Position numbers and translations under genes: made by a program. A stretch of 64,000 bases of DNA from an uncultured Ruminiclostridium sp. (lineage in GTDB: Bacteria > Bacillota > Clostridia > Oscillospirales > Ruminococcaceae): positions 1 through 64,000 of the forward strand of contig CANRFO010000007.1 in the NCBI GenBank assembly GCA_947629925.1. The letters run 5' to 3'. Shown here piece by piece: positions 54,439-63,293 of this stretch (position 1 is its first letter; the number at the start of each line of letters is the position of its first letter). Below the pieces are notes generated by a model. That model had not been told where the DNA came from, did no database searches, and saw nothing but the letters and a program-made list of their open reading frames with translations.

Positions 54439-54473
54439 AAAGAATATCGCAGCCGCATAAAAATGCGTTACGC

Positions 54474-54646
54474 CGCCGATAGCTCTCCACCGCTTTTACG
54501 ATGACAGTCGCAGCCCTGTTCGGAACTGCGCCCGAAAGCCGTCTGTCTGCAAACGGACTTCCTCGGCGGTATCTGCCTTTCGCCGCCGCAACACACAGAC
54601 ATGTTACCGCAGGGGTTACTTATCAGCACCGCGCCTCTATCTCACT
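54474..54646 (-). promoter_or_regulatory. lysine riboswitch (L-box)
   Basis: Read on the minus strand, the aptamer shows the family blocks in order: GTGAGATAGAGGCGCGG at the 5' side, GATAAGTAA, GGCAGATACCGCCGAGGAAGT, GACTGTCATCG and GGTGGAGAGCTATC closing the P1 stem with GATAG. These match the lysine riboswitch core (AGAGG, AGUA, GCCGA, CUGUCA, GGAGAGCUAUC). It lies between a strong promoter and a terminator ahead of asd-dapA-dapB-ACT. High lysine should stop transcription. Confidence 0.93.
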
Positions 54647-54652
54647 TTTCCA

Positions 54653-54681
54653 ATGATAGCACAATTATTATCCTTTGTCAA
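54653..54681 (-). promoter_or_regulatory. promoter of the lysine operon
   Basis: Minus strand -35 TTGACA (54676-54681) and -10 TATCAT (54653-54658), 17-base spacer, about 8 bases upstream of the aptamer. Confidence 0.85.
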
Positions 54682-54742
54682 TAGATAATTGATTTTTTAA
54701 GCATTTTGGGACTGTTAAAGCTTTCGTAAGGAAGAGGAGGTT

Positions 54743-54774
54743 CGGAGGGGGAACCATCAGGGTTCCCCTCTCCG
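54743..54774. other. 13-bp hairpin upstream of queA
   Basis: CGGAG plus GGGGAACC pairs with GGTTCCCC plus CTCCG with one bulged T and loop ATCAG. There is no long T-run on either strand, so it is not a clear terminator. It lies between the divergent lysine and queA promoters. Confidence 0.5.
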
Positions 54775-54787
54775 TTTCCAATCAGTC

Positions 54788-54828
54788 GGCATATGAAAAT
54801 ATCCGTATAAAGGATATTTTCATATGCC
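54788..54828. repeat. perfect 17-bp inverted repeat next to the queA promoter
   Basis: GGCATATGAAAATATCC (54788-54804) and GGATATTTTCATATGCC (54812-54828) are exact complements around GTATAAA. It ends 5 bases before the queA -35 box. The size and symmetry fit either an operator for a dimeric regulator or a cruciform/terminator element. It has no partner elsewhere in the window. Confidence 0.85.
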
Positions 54829-54832
54829 GCAA

Positions 54833-54861
54833 TTGCTTTTTTAACCATTTTGTGCTACAAT
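54833..54861 (+). promoter_or_regulatory. promoter for queA
   Basis: -35 TTGCTT (54833-54838) and -10 TACAAT (54856-54861), 17-base spacer, 28 bases before the queA start. Confidence 0.7.
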
Positions 54862-54889
54862 AATAAAAAACAACACAGGAACAAACAAA

Positions 54890-55912
54890 ATGAAAAGATC
54901 CGACTTTTACTATGAACTCCCCGAGGAGCTTATCGCCCAGACTCCCGTAGAGCCCCGCGACAGCTCCCGCCTTATGAAGATAGACAGACAAAGCGGCGGT
55001 ATAACTCACGACCGCTTTTATAATCTATGCAATTACCTTAACAAAGGTGACCTGCTGGTGCTGAACGACTCCAAGGTCTTTCCCGCCCGAATTTACGGCA
55101 TAAAGCAGAAAACAGGCGTCCCCGTGGAATTTCTCCTTTTAAAGCACTTAGAGCTTGACTTGTGGGAAGTTATCGTCCGTCCCGGACGCCGCCTTAAAAA
55201 AGGCGCGAGGGTGGACTTTTCCCCTGAGCTTTCCGCCGAGGTGACCGAGGTAAAGGACGACGGCAACAGGATAGTGAAATTCAGCTACGACGGCGTTTTC
55301 TTTGACATTCTCGACAGGATAGGACAAATGCCCCTGCCGCCTTATATAAAGGAAAAGCTGAAGGACAAGGACCGCTACAACACAGTTTACTGCCGTGAGG
55401 AGGGCTCCGCCGCCGCCCCCACCGCAGGACTTCACTTTACTGAAAACGTCTTTTCCTCCCTGAAAGAAAAGGGCGTTGATACCGCCTTTGTGACCCTCCA
55501 CGTCGGCTTAGGCACCTTCCGCCCCGTAAAAGAGGACAACATTCTCGACCACAAAATGCACGTTGAGCATTACTCTGTCCCGCAGGAAACTGTGGACAAA
55601 ATAAAGCAGTGCAAAGCAAGCGGCGGCAGAGTTATTTCCGTCGGCACCACAAGCTGCCGCACTCTCGAATCCGCTGCCGACGACAGCGGGAACCTTACAG
55701 CAGGCAGCGCCGACACAGGAATTTTCATCTACCCGGGCTATAAATTCAAGGTGATAGACGGACTGATAACCAACTTCCACCTTCCCGAAAGCACGCTGAT
55801 AATGCTTGTAAGCGCCTTTCTCGGCAGAGAAAAGACCCTTGCGGCATATCAGACTGCGATACAGGAAAAATACCGATTTTTCAGCTTCGGCGACAGCATG
55901 ATGATCTTGTAA
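54890..55912 (+). CDS. queA: S-adenosylmethionine:tRNA ribosyltransferase-isomerase
   Basis: A 340-residue enzyme that adds epoxyqueuosine from SAM onto preQ1 in tRNA. Marks: FYYELPEELIAQTPVEPRDSS, VLNDSKVFPARIYG, LWEVIVRPGRRLKKG, GSAAAPTAGLHFTE, VTLHVGLGTFRPV and TNFHLPESTLIMLVSAFLG. Length is usual. Start follows AGGAACAA. The tgt gene, next in the queuosine pathway, is 1.6 kb downstream in the same direction, with a Nudix and a phosphoesterase gene between. Confidence 0.97.
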   Translation: MKRSDFYYELPEELIAQTPVEPRDSSRLMKIDRQSGGITHDRFYNLCNYLNKGDLLVLNDSKVFPARIYGIKQKTGVPVEFLLLKHLELDLWEVIVRPGRRLKKGARVDFSPELSAEVTEVKDDGNRIVKFSYDGVFFDILDRIGQMPLPPYIKEKLKDKDRYNTVYCREEGSAAAPTAGLHFTENVFSSLKEKGVDTAFVTLHVGLGTFRPVKEDNILDHKMHVEHYSVPQETVDKIKQCKASGGRVISVGTTSCRTLESAADDSGNLTAGSADTGIFIYPGYKFKVIDGLITNFHLPESTLIMLVSAFLGREKTLAAYQTAIQEKYRFFSFGDSMMIL

Positions 55913-56008
55913 TGAACAGATCGATTGCAAAGTCAGATCGCATTTTGATTATTTTGTTTATATTACATGACCTTAAACAACATTCTGAAACCAAAAAAGG
56001 AGGCTTTT

Positions 56009-56473
56009 ATGGACTGCACCTTCACGACCGACCAAGGCACATTCAACTACCGCGTAGGAGCGATAATTCTTGACGAAAACCTCCTGCTTATGGCCCATGA
56101 CCGCCGCTGTGATCAGTATTACACCGTAGGCGGCAGGGTACATCTCCACGAAACCTCCGAGGAAGCTATGCTCCGTGAGATTTACGAGGAAACAGGCGTA
56201 ACAGCCGAGATAGACCGTCTCGGCTTTATCAGAGAGGTTTTTTTCAAGGAGAAGGGCACATCTTATCATGAATTTTCACTTATATTTTACATAAAGCCCT
56301 TTGATTACAGCCTTATCGACCCTGAAAAAATAAAATGCGACGGCGATACGGAGGAGCTTTGCTGGCTTGACCTGAACCGCCTGCCCCAAGGCGCGCTTTA
56401 CCCCGAATTTTTCCGCACCGAGCTTTTTGACCCGTCAAAGGAAATAAAACACATTATCACGAGGGAATACTGA
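56009..56473 (+). CDS. Nudix hydrolase
   Basis: A 154-residue protein with a full Nudix box: GGRVHLHETSEEAMLREIYE then ETGV (GX5EX7REUXEEXGU) near residues 45-67. It cleaves nucleoside diphosphates linked to another group; the exact substrate is unknown. The start at 56009 follows AAAAGGAGG. Its stop codon overlaps the start of the next gene (TGATG), so it is coupled to the phosphoesterase, which hints at a common nucleotide-clearing role. Confidence 0.9.
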   Translation: MDCTFTTDQGTFNYRVGAIILDENLLLMAHDRRCDQYYTVGGRVHLHETSEEAMLREIYEETGVTAEIDRLGFIREVFFKEKGTSYHEFSLIFYIKPFDYSLIDPEKIKCDGDTEELCWLDLNRLPQGALYPEFFRTELFDPSKEIKHIITREY

Positions 56474-57564
56474 TGAACATAGTGCGACCATCTCTCCCCG
56501 ACCCCTGCCGAATAATATGCGTCAGCGACGTACACGGCTCGCTTGAACATTTCAGAAAGCTGCTGGACAAGTGCGGCTACGCCCCTGATACCGACTATCT
56601 TTTTATTCTTGGCGACATAGTGGAAAAGGGAACGGAAAATCTTGAAACTCTGCAATACGTCAGGGAGCTTTGCAAAAACCCAAAAACCCTTTTTATCAAA
56701 GGCAACAACGACACAATGCCGTACCATATGGCTTACAAAGACGGCAAAGAGCAATTTCTCCACCGCATACAGCACCGCTCTGTCAACACCTTTCTCCAAA
56801 TGGCACAGACCCTGGGCATAACCGATTTCAGCGAAGATTTTGAAACAAAGCGGCAAAAGGTGATAGCCGCATATAAGCCTGACCTTGACTTTCTTCAGAA
56901 CGCTCCCATGGCGATAGAGACCCCGCATTTCATCTTTGTCCATGCGGGGATAGAGGACCGTCCCGACTGGGAAAACGGTAAAGACGAATGGTTCGCTCTC
57001 ACAACTCCGTGGTATTTGCGCCTTAAGCACCAGCAAAGCAAAACCGTTATCTGCGGACATTATCCCACCTACAACTTCCGCCGCGGAAACTTCACCAATC
57101 TCCCCATTTTCGACAGGGAAAAGCGTATCATAGACATAGACGGCGGTATGAACACCAAATACGCAGGGCAGATAAATGCCCTTATAATAAACGTCAACGG
57201 CGGCAATTACGATTTTGACGTAACGTACGTTCCCGCAGGCGAGGAAACAAAAATAATCTCAGACTTCTCCTCGGACAAGTCCCCCAAATACGTTGACTGG
57301 GAAAACCACATAATAAAATTCATTGAACCGCAGGGGGATTTTATGCTTGCCGAAAACGTGACGACAGGCGAAAAAGGGCTTGTCCCCGCCTCCTTCACAG
57401 GGGAGTGGAACGGACTTCACTCCTGGATACACCTTGACAGCTTTCCCACCGTCAGGGCGGGTGAAAAATTTTTCGTCGTCTCCAAAACAGAAAATTACCT
57501 TTTCGGCACCGCACAAAGCGGAAAAGTTGGCTTTATCCCGCGCTCCTGCATAAAAAACAGTTAA
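56473..57564 (+). CDS. Ser/Thr phosphatase-type metallophosphoesterase with SH3-like tail
   Basis: A 363-residue protein. Residues 10-235 form the catalytic domain: CVSDVHGSLEHFRKLL (DxH), LGDIVEKGTENLE (GDxxxxG), KGNNDTMPY (GNND in place of GNHE), FVHAGIEDRPDW and VICGHYPTYNFRRG (GHxPT), the pattern of PPP-type and diadenosine tetraphosphatases. Residues 270-363 hold two SH3-like repeats (FMLAENVTTGEKGLVPASF and TVRAGEKFFVVSK...GKVGFIPRS), an uncommon addition. It overlaps the Nudix stop by one base. Substrate, nucleotide or phosphoprotein, is not known. Confidence 0.85.
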   Translation: MNIVRPSLPDPCRIICVSDVHGSLEHFRKLLDKCGYAPDTDYLFILGDIVEKGTENLETLQYVRELCKNPKTLFIKGNNDTMPYHMAYKDGKEQFLHRIQHRSVNTFLQMAQTLGITDFSEDFETKRQKVIAAYKPDLDFLQNAPMAIETPHFIFVHAGIEDRPDWENGKDEWFALTTPWYLRLKHQQSKTVICGHYPTYNFRRGNFTNLPIFDREKRIIDIDGGMNTKYAGQINALIINVNGGNYDFDVTYVPAGEETKIISDFSSDKSPKYVDWENHIIKFIEPQGDFMLAENVTTGEKGLVPASFTGEWNGLHSWIHLDSFPTVRAGEKFFVVSKTENYLFGTAQSGKVGFIPRSCIKNS

Positions 57565-57575
57565 AGGAAAGAAAT

Positions 57576-58706
57576 ATGTTTAAGCTGATAAAAACCGAAA
57601 ACCTCGCAAGGCGAGGGGAGTTTATCACCCCTCACGGCGTTATACAGACCCCGTTTTTTATGAACGTGGGGACCTCCGCCGCAATAAAGGGAGGGATCTC
57701 CTCCCCCGAGCTTGCAGACCTTAAATGCCAGGTGGAGCTTTGCAACACCTATCACCTGCACCTGCGCCCCGGCGACGACGTTATCTACCAGATGGGCGGA
57801 CTTCATAAGTTTATGAACTGGCATAAGCCCATTCTCACCGACAGCGGCGGATTTCAGGTCTTTTCTCTTGCCAAGCTGCGTAAAATCAAAGAGGAGGGCG
57901 TGTACTTCAGCAGTCACATCGACGGCAGAAAGATATTTATGGGACCAGAGCAGAGTATGCAGATACAGTCCCACCTTGCCTCCACGATAGCTATGGCGTT
58001 TGACGAGTGCATTGAAAATCCCGCCCCTTACGATTACGTCAAGGCGTCCACCGAACGCACCACCCGCTGGCTTATCCGCTGTAAGGAGGAGATGAAACGG
58101 CTCAATTCCCTTGAAAGCACCATAAACCGTTCTCAGCTCCTTTTCGCCATAAATCAGGGCGGAACTTACGACGATATAAGGATACAGCATATGAAGGACA
58201 TAGCGGAGCTTGACACCGACGGCTACGCCGTGGGCGGACTTGCGGTGGGAGAGCCGACGGAGGTCATGTACCACATTCTTGACGTCCTTACCGAGCATAT
58301 GCCTGTAAACAAGCCCCGCTACCTTATGGGCGTGGGAACTCCCTCCAACATAATCGAGGGAGTTGCGAGAGGGATCGATATGTTCGACTGCGTTATGCCC
58401 AGCCGAAACGCCCGCCATGCCACCGTTTTCACTTGGCGGGGAATAACTCATATGACCAATGAATGTTACCGCCTTGACGACAGACCTATCGACGAGGAGT
58501 GCGACTGCCCCACCTGCCGCCAATTCTCCCGCTCCTATATCCGCCACCTGTTCAAAAGCGGGGAAATGCTGGGCGGACGCCTTGCGGTACAGCACAATCT
58601 TTATTTTTACAACACTCTCCTTGAAAGGATAAGAAACGCCCTTGACAACGGCACCTTTGAGGAATTCCGCAAAGAATACTCAGAGCTTTTGTCGCAAAAG
58701 GCGTAA
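57576..58706 (+). CDS. tgt: queuine/preQ1 tRNA-guanine transglycosylase
   Basis: A 376-residue TIM-barrel enzyme that swaps guanine 34 of tRNAs with GUN anticodons for preQ1. Marks: ARRGEFITPHGVIQTPFFM, LCNTYHLHLRPGDD, TDSGGFQVFSL with catalytic Asp, YAVGGLAVGEP, GVGTPSNIIEGVARGIDMFDC with the nucleophile Asp, and the zinc site CDCPTCRQFSRSYIRHLF. Start follows AAAGGAAAGAA, 11 bases after the phosphoesterase. It pairs functionally with queA upstream. Confidence 0.97.
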   Translation: MFKLIKTENLARRGEFITPHGVIQTPFFMNVGTSAAIKGGISSPELADLKCQVELCNTYHLHLRPGDDVIYQMGGLHKFMNWHKPILTDSGGFQVFSLAKLRKIKEEGVYFSSHIDGRKIFMGPEQSMQIQSHLASTIAMAFDECIENPAPYDYVKASTERTTRWLIRCKEEMKRLNSLESTINRSQLLFAINQGGTYDDIRIQHMKDIAELDTDGYAVGGLAVGEPTEVMYHILDVLTEHMPVNKPRYLMGVGTPSNIIEGVARGIDMFDCVMPSRNARHATVFTWRGITHMTNECYRLDDRPIDEECDCPTCRQFSRSYIRHLFKSGEMLGGRLAVQHNLYFYNTLLERIRNALDNGTFEEFRKEYSELLSQKA

Positions 58707-58726
58707 ATTTTCGGAAAGGAATTTTT

Positions 58727-59314
58727 ATGGGAATCATCGAGCTGCTCCTCATCGCCGTAGGGCTTTCAATGGACGCTTTCGCCGTTTCTATCGGAAACGG
58801 TCTTGCGATGAAAAAGCTGAACGTAAAGGTGGCGCTTGCCACCGCCTTTTCTTTCGGACTTTTTCAGGCGCTTATGCCCACTCTGGGCTATTTTCTGGGA
58901 ACAGCCTTTGAAAGCGTCATAAGACGGTTCGACCATTATATCGCCTTAATTTTTCTGGGATTTATCGGCGGGAAGATGATATTCGACGGCATAAAGGAGC
59001 TTCATGCCAAGAAGAAAGGTGAAGAACCGCCCGCCGAGTTTAAACTCACCCTCCCCGCCCTGCTGATACAGGCGATAGCCACCAGCATAGACGCCCTGAT
59101 AGTGGGAGTCAGCTTTGCCGCCCTGCCCGACGTGAACATCTGGACTGCGGTATCTCTTATAGGACTCACCACCTTTGTCATCAGTCTTGCGGGAGTATTT
59201 TTCGGCAAGAAGTTCGGCCAGCTTTTAGGAAGCAGGGCGGAGATATTAGGCGGCGTGATACTTGTGGCTATCGGATTAAAGGTATTTATCGAGCACACCT
59301 TTTTCGGCGGCTGA
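58727..59314 (+). CDS. mntP: manganese efflux pump MntP
   Basis: A 195-residue membrane protein with six predicted segments and the two DUF204 repeats: LLIAVGLSMDAFAVSIGNGL near the start and IATSIDALIVGVSFAALPD near residue 120, each with the conserved metal Asp. It exports Mn2+. The yybP-ykoY manganese riboswitch often found before mntP is absent; only 20 bases separate it from tgt, so it is probably transcribed with tgt. Its start follows GGAAAGGAAT. The MntR-like gene at 7.3 kb might act on it, though no site is seen. Confidence 0.93.
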   Translation: MGIIELLLIAVGLSMDAFAVSIGNGLAMKKLNVKVALATAFSFGLFQALMPTLGYFLGTAFESVIRRFDHYIALIFLGFIGGKMIFDGIKELHAKKKGEEPPAEFKLTLPALLIQAIATSIDALIVGVSFAALPDVNIWTAVSLIGLTTFVISLAGVFFGKKFGQLLGSRAEILGGVILVAIGLKVFIEHTFFGG

Positions 59315-59316
59315 CC

Positions 59317-59345
59317 TTGATTTATTAAGTGAAAAATGCTATAAT
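59317..59345 (+). promoter_or_regulatory. promoter for remA-gmk-priA
   Basis: -35 TTGATT (59317-59322) and -10 TATAAT (59340-59345), 17-base spacer, about 40 bases before the remA start. Confidence 0.8.
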
Positions 59346-59384
59346 ATTATGATAAACTTTTTATTTTCAATATGAGGACAAGCA

Positions 59385-59633
59385 ATGATATTACTTGACA
59401 TAGGCTTCGGTAACCTTGTGAACGCCGACAGGATAATAGCCGTCACCGCGGCGGACGCGGCTCCCGCCAAAAGAATGATATCTGCGGCTAAGGAAAAAAA
59501 TCTGGCGGTGGACGCCACCTGCGGCAGAAAGACAAAATCCGTTATCGTAATGGACAGCGGTCACATAATACTTTCCGCCAAGGAAACGGACAGGCTTGCC
59601 CGAAGCGCGGAGAAAGACGAGGAACAGGAATGA
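59385..59633 (+). CDS. remA: RemA family regulator (DUF370)
   Basis: An 82-residue protein matching RemA/YlzA: LDIGFGNLVNADRIIAV and KRMISAAKEKNLAVDATCGR, then TKSVIVMDSGHIILSA. In Bacillus, RemA is a DNA-binding activator of matrix and osmoprotection genes that forms rings. The C-terminus is a short charged tail. The stop overlaps the gmk start by 4 bases (ATGA), the usual remA-gmk order in Firmicutes. The start follows GAGGACA. Confidence 0.93.
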   Translation: MILLDIGFGNLVNADRIIAVTAADAAPAKRMISAAKEKNLAVDATCGRKTKSVIVMDSGHIILSAKETDRLARSAEKDEEQE

Positions 59634-60235
59634 AAAGAGGAATTTTGTTCGTGGTATCCGCCCCCGCAGGCTGCGGCAAGGACACCATTCTGGAGCAGGC
59701 GTTAAAGCGCGACATAAACCTGCATTATTCCGTTTCCGCCACCACAAGGGCGATGAGAGCGGGAGAAGTTGACGGGGTGAGCTATCACTTCAGGACCCGC
59801 GATGAATTTCAGCAGATGATAGCTGAAAACCAGCTTTTGGAGCATACCGAATACTGCGGTAACTTTTACGGCACTCCCCGCAAGGCAGTTGAAGATATGC
59901 TTTCTGAGGGAAAAAACGTTGTGCTGAAAATCGAGATAGAGGGTGCCGCCAACGTGAAAAAAATGTTTCCCGAAGCCGTTCTGATATTCATTCTACCTCC
60001 CTCAATGGAGGAGCTTTCCCGCCGCCTGCACAAGCGGGGAACAGAGGACGAGGAAACCATACAAAAGCGCCTTTTGCAGGCAAGAACCGAGCTTTCCCAC
60101 GCCAAGGAATATGATTACGTTATCGTAAACGGCGAGCTTGAAAAGGCGGTGGACGACCTTGCGGCGATAGTTTCCGCCGAGGGCTTTAAAGAGAGCCGCA
60201 ACAAAGAACTGATAGATTTGGTCATAGAAAACTGA
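59630..60235 (+). CDS. gmk: guanylate kinase
   Basis: A 201-residue enzyme making GDP from GMP and ATP. P-loop SAPAGCGKDTILEQAL near residue 8, where the usual Lys-Gly/Ser-Thr is Lys-Asp-Thr as in a number of clostridial members. GMP-binding segments are SATTRAMRAGEVDGVSYHF and LLEHTEYCGNFYGTPRKAV, and the lid is RLHKRGTEDEETIQKRL. Intact length. It overlaps remA by 4 bases and precedes priA by 22 bases. Confidence 0.96.
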   Translation: MKRGILFVVSAPAGCGKDTILEQALKRDINLHYSVSATTRAMRAGEVDGVSYHFRTRDEFQQMIAENQLLEHTEYCGNFYGTPRKAVEDMLSEGKNVVLKIEIEGAANVKKMFPEAVLIFILPPSMEELSRRLHKRGTEDEETIQKRLLQARTELSHAKEYDYVIVNGELEKAVDDLAAIVSAEGFKESRNKELIDLVIEN

Positions 60236-60257
60236 TAACAAAAAGGGGAAGGGCAAA

Positions 60258-62711
60258 ATGAACGAAATACTGCTTACGGCGTCTGTCGCCGTCGATAAAT
60301 GCCTTTATCCCTTTGATAAGCTTTACGATTACCTTGTGCCTCCTTTTCTTGAGGAAAGGATAAAAGTCGGGATACTTGTTATGGTCCCTTTCGGAAGCGG
60401 CAATAAAAAACGCATAGCGATGGTCTATTCCGTAAAGAAAAAGGAATGTGACCCACTGAAGCTGAAACCTGTTTCGGGAATTGCCGACAACGGCGTTGTC
60501 ATGAACAGCGAGCTTCTTGACCTGTCTGTATGGCTGAAAGAAAACACCTTCTGCACATATTTTGACGCGATACGCACTATTCTCCCCCCCGGGCTGAATT
60601 TCAGGATAAGAGCCGAATATTCCCTCGCCGACTGTGATGAGATTTCTCTTGACAGTAATGAAAAAGCGCTTTACGATATGCTTCGCGGCGCTGAGAACGA
60701 AAAAGAACTCAACCGTCTTATAGATTCTATTGCGCCCGAACAGGAAAAAGCCCTCAAAAGCCTTATCGCGAAAGATTTTGTACAAAAAAACGATTATATG
60801 AAGCGCAGAATAGGCGACGAGACCGAAACCATGGTGCGCCTTGCGGAAGATTTTGAGCTGAACGAGCGTATCGGAAAGCTCACTCCTAAGCAAAAATCCG
60901 TTATAGACGCAGTTGTGAATTACGAAAGCGCCTCCGTGAAAGAACTTTGTTATATCTGTAATATAACTCCCGTTGTGATAAAGACGCTGATAAAGCACGG
61001 GATCCTTGAGGAATTTACCTACACTGTTTCAAGAAGCGATCTTACCGCCGCAGAAGCAGAGGAAAGCATAAAGGACATGACCCTTTCCGACGGGCAGAAA
61101 AAAGCATATGAGGACATGAAGAGCCTTATGGACGGCAAAGAGCCGCACTGTGCCTTGCTTCACGGAGTTACGGGAAGCGGAAAGACAAGCGTTTTCATGA
61201 AGCTTATCGCTTACGCTTTGGAGCAGGGAAGAACAGCTCTTATGCTTGTCCCCGAAATATCCCTGACGCCGCAGACTGTGGGTCGTTTTCAGCGCCTTTT
61301 CGGAAGCAGCGTCGCCATAATCCACAGTAACCTGTCTATGGGAAGACGGGCTGACGAATACAAGCGCATAAGCAGCGGCGAAGCAAAAATAGTTATAGGT
61401 ACAAGAAGCGCTGTTTTCGCGCCGCTTGATAATATCGGCATAATCGTGATAGACGAGGAAGGCGAACACACATATAAATCCGACCGCTCTCCCCGCTATC
61501 ATGCCAGAAACGTAGCGAAGCAGCGTGCCTTCAGACACGGCTCACTGCTTGTCCTTGCTTCTGCCACCCCGTCTATCGACAGCTTTTATAATGCCGAGCG
61601 CGGCAGATACAGCCTTTTTTCTCTTAACGAGCGGTACAACAATGCCGCCCTCCCCGAAGTATATATCATTGATATGAAAAGCGAGCAGGAAAACGGGAAC
61701 CGCGGAAATTTCAGCGAACCTCTGCTCCATGAGATAGGAAGAAATCTCCAAAAAGGTGAGCAGACACTTCTCCTCCTGAACCGCCGCGGATACTATACAT
61801 ATATAAGCTGCATAAACTGCGGCAGCGTCATGGAATGTCCTAACTGCGGCGTTCCTCTTACCTATCATAAAGCGAACGATTCCGTCTGCTGCCATTATTG
61901 CGGCTACACCGCGCCTATGCCCGACCTTTGCCCTCACTGCAAAAGCAGATACATCTCCCGCACAGGAACAGGGACTCAGCGCATAGAGGACGAGATACAT
62001 GAATATTTTCCTTCCGCCCGCATACTTCGTATGGACGCGGACACGACCATGGCGAAAAACGCGTTTTCCGACCGCTTCACCGCCTTCGGGAACGGCGAGT
62101 ATGACATCATGGTGGGAACGCAGATGATAGCGAAAGGCCTTGATTTTGAAAACGTCACTCTTGTGGGAGTGCTTATGATAGACAGATCCCTGTATTCGGG
62201 GGATTATCTCGGTTACGAGCGCACCTTCTCCCTCGTAACGCAGGTAGTGGGACGCTCAGGCAGAGGGAGCAAGACGGGCAGAGCCTATATCCAGACCTTT
62301 TCTCCCGACCATTATGTTCTGGAGCTTGCCGCAAGACAGGATTATCCCGAATTTTACCGTCAGGAGATAGAAATACGGAAAGCCCTGCTGTTCCCGCCTT
62401 TCTGCGACATATGCCTTGTGGGGTTTTCTTCCGTCAACGAAAAGCTCTCGCTGAACGCCGCCCGCCGTTTTTTGGAAATATTGCGCAGATCCTCCGCAAG
62501 CGAGACTGAGCCGCTTCCACTCCGCGCGCTTGGCCCCACCAAAATGGGAACGGGAAAGCTTGGCGGCAGATACAGGCATAAGCTTGTGCTCAAATGCCGC
62601 TTCAACAAAACCTTCCGCCGTTTTATGGACAATGTGCTCATGCAGGCGTATAAGGACGAAGCCTTTGCAAATGTAAGCTTTTTTGTTGACATAAACGGTG
62701 AAATGCTCTGA
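60258..62711 (+). CDS. priA: primosomal protein N' (replication restart helicase)
   Basis: An 817-residue superfamily 2 helicase that reloads the replisome at stalled forks. The N-terminal 3'-DNA-binding domain (residues 5-105, PFDKLYDYLVP) is followed by the winged helix and the helicase core with LLHGVTGSGKTSVFM (Walker A), IIVIDEEGEHTYKSDR (DEEH-like box), and VVGRSGRGSKTG. Two zinc clusters lie between the lobes: CINCGSVMECPNCG and CCHYCGYTAPMPDLCPHC. Full length. The start follows AAAGGGGAAGGG. Confidence 0.97.
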   Translation: MNEILLTASVAVDKCLYPFDKLYDYLVPPFLEERIKVGILVMVPFGSGNKKRIAMVYSVKKKECDPLKLKPVSGIADNGVVMNSELLDLSVWLKENTFCTYFDAIRTILPPGLNFRIRAEYSLADCDEISLDSNEKALYDMLRGAENEKELNRLIDSIAPEQEKALKSLIAKDFVQKNDYMKRRIGDETETMVRLAEDFELNERIGKLTPKQKSVIDAVVNYESASVKELCYICNITPVVIKTLIKHGILEEFTYTVSRSDLTAAEAEESIKDMTLSDGQKKAYEDMKSLMDGKEPHCALLHGVTGSGKTSVFMKLIAYALEQGRTALMLVPEISLTPQTVGRFQRLFGSSVAIIHSNLSMGRRADEYKRISSGEAKIVIGTRSAVFAPLDNIGIIVIDEEGEHTYKSDRSPRYHARNVAKQRAFRHGSLLVLASATPSIDSFYNAERGRYSLFSLNERYNNAALPEVYIIDMKSEQENGNRGNFSEPLLHEIGRNLQKGEQTLLLLNRRGYYTYISCINCGSVMECPNCGVPLTYHKANDSVCCHYCGYTAPMPDLCPHCKSRYISRTGTGTQRIEDEIHEYFPSARILRMDADTTMAKNAFSDRFTAFGNGEYDIMVGTQMIAKGLDFENVTLVGVLMIDRSLYSGDYLGYERTFSLVTQVVGRSGRGSKTGRAYIQTFSPDHYVLELAARQDYPEFYRQEIEIRKALLFPPFCDICLVGFSSVNEKLSLNAARRFLEILRRSSASETEPLPLRALGPTKMGTGKLGGRYRHKLVLKCRFNKTFRRFMDNVLMQAYKDEAFANVSFFVDINGEML

Positions 62712-62801
62712 TAAAATTTTCATGATTTTCATATAAATTACACTTAAAGATTGTAAACTTTTATTCGGGAAAGACGAAACGAAAAGAAAGGAATAATAAA
62801 A

Positions 62802-63266
62802 ATGGCAACAAGAAACATAGTAAAATTCGGAGATGACATTCTCCGCAAAAAAAGCCGCGAGGTGACGAATTTCGACGATAAGCTGTGGGTGCTGCTGGAC
62901 GATATGTACGAAACAATGCAGACGGCAGGCGGCGTAGGTCTTGCCGCGCCTCAGGTGGGAATATTAAAGCGCGTTGTTGTCATAGACGTAGGCGAGGGAA
63001 AAATCGAGCTTGTCAACCCTGTGATAACCTATGCCAAAGGCAAGCAGCGCGAGGTGGAAGGCTGCCTCTCCTGCCCCGACACATGGGGATATGTCGAGCG
63101 CCCCGCCAAGGTGAAAGTGACGGCACAGAACCGCTACGGCAAGGAAGTGAAATTCGAGGGGACCGAGCTTCTTGCCCGCGCTTTCTGCCATGAGATAGAC
63201 CACCTTAACGGAATAATCTTTACCGACCTTGCAGATGAAATGGTGGACAAGAAGGAAAAGAACTGA
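62802..63266 (+). CDS. def: peptide deformylase
   Basis: A 154-residue metal enzyme that removes the formyl group from new proteins. The three motifs are clear: [11 protein letters not shown] near residue 45, EGCLSCP near 90 with the metal Cys, and [12 protein letters not shown] near 132 with the metal His pair and catalytic Glu. The start follows GAAAGGAATAA after a 90-base AT-rich gap from priA, and fmt follows after 27 bases, the classical def-fmt pair. Confidence 0.97.
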   Translation: MATRNIVKFGDDILRKKSREVTNFDDKLWVLLDDMYETMQTAGGVGLAAPQVGILKRVVVIDVGEGKIELVNPVITYAKGKQREVEGCLSCPDTWGYVERPAKVKVTAQNRYGKEVKFEGTELLARAFCHEIDHLNGIIFTDLADEMVDKKEKN

Positions 63267-63293
63267 CATTTTCTGAAAGGAGCATAAGCGCTG

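Noticed and set aside
58707-58726. Manganese (yybP-ykoY) riboswitch before mntP
   Set aside because: Only 20 bases separate tgt from mntP, too short for the aptamer.
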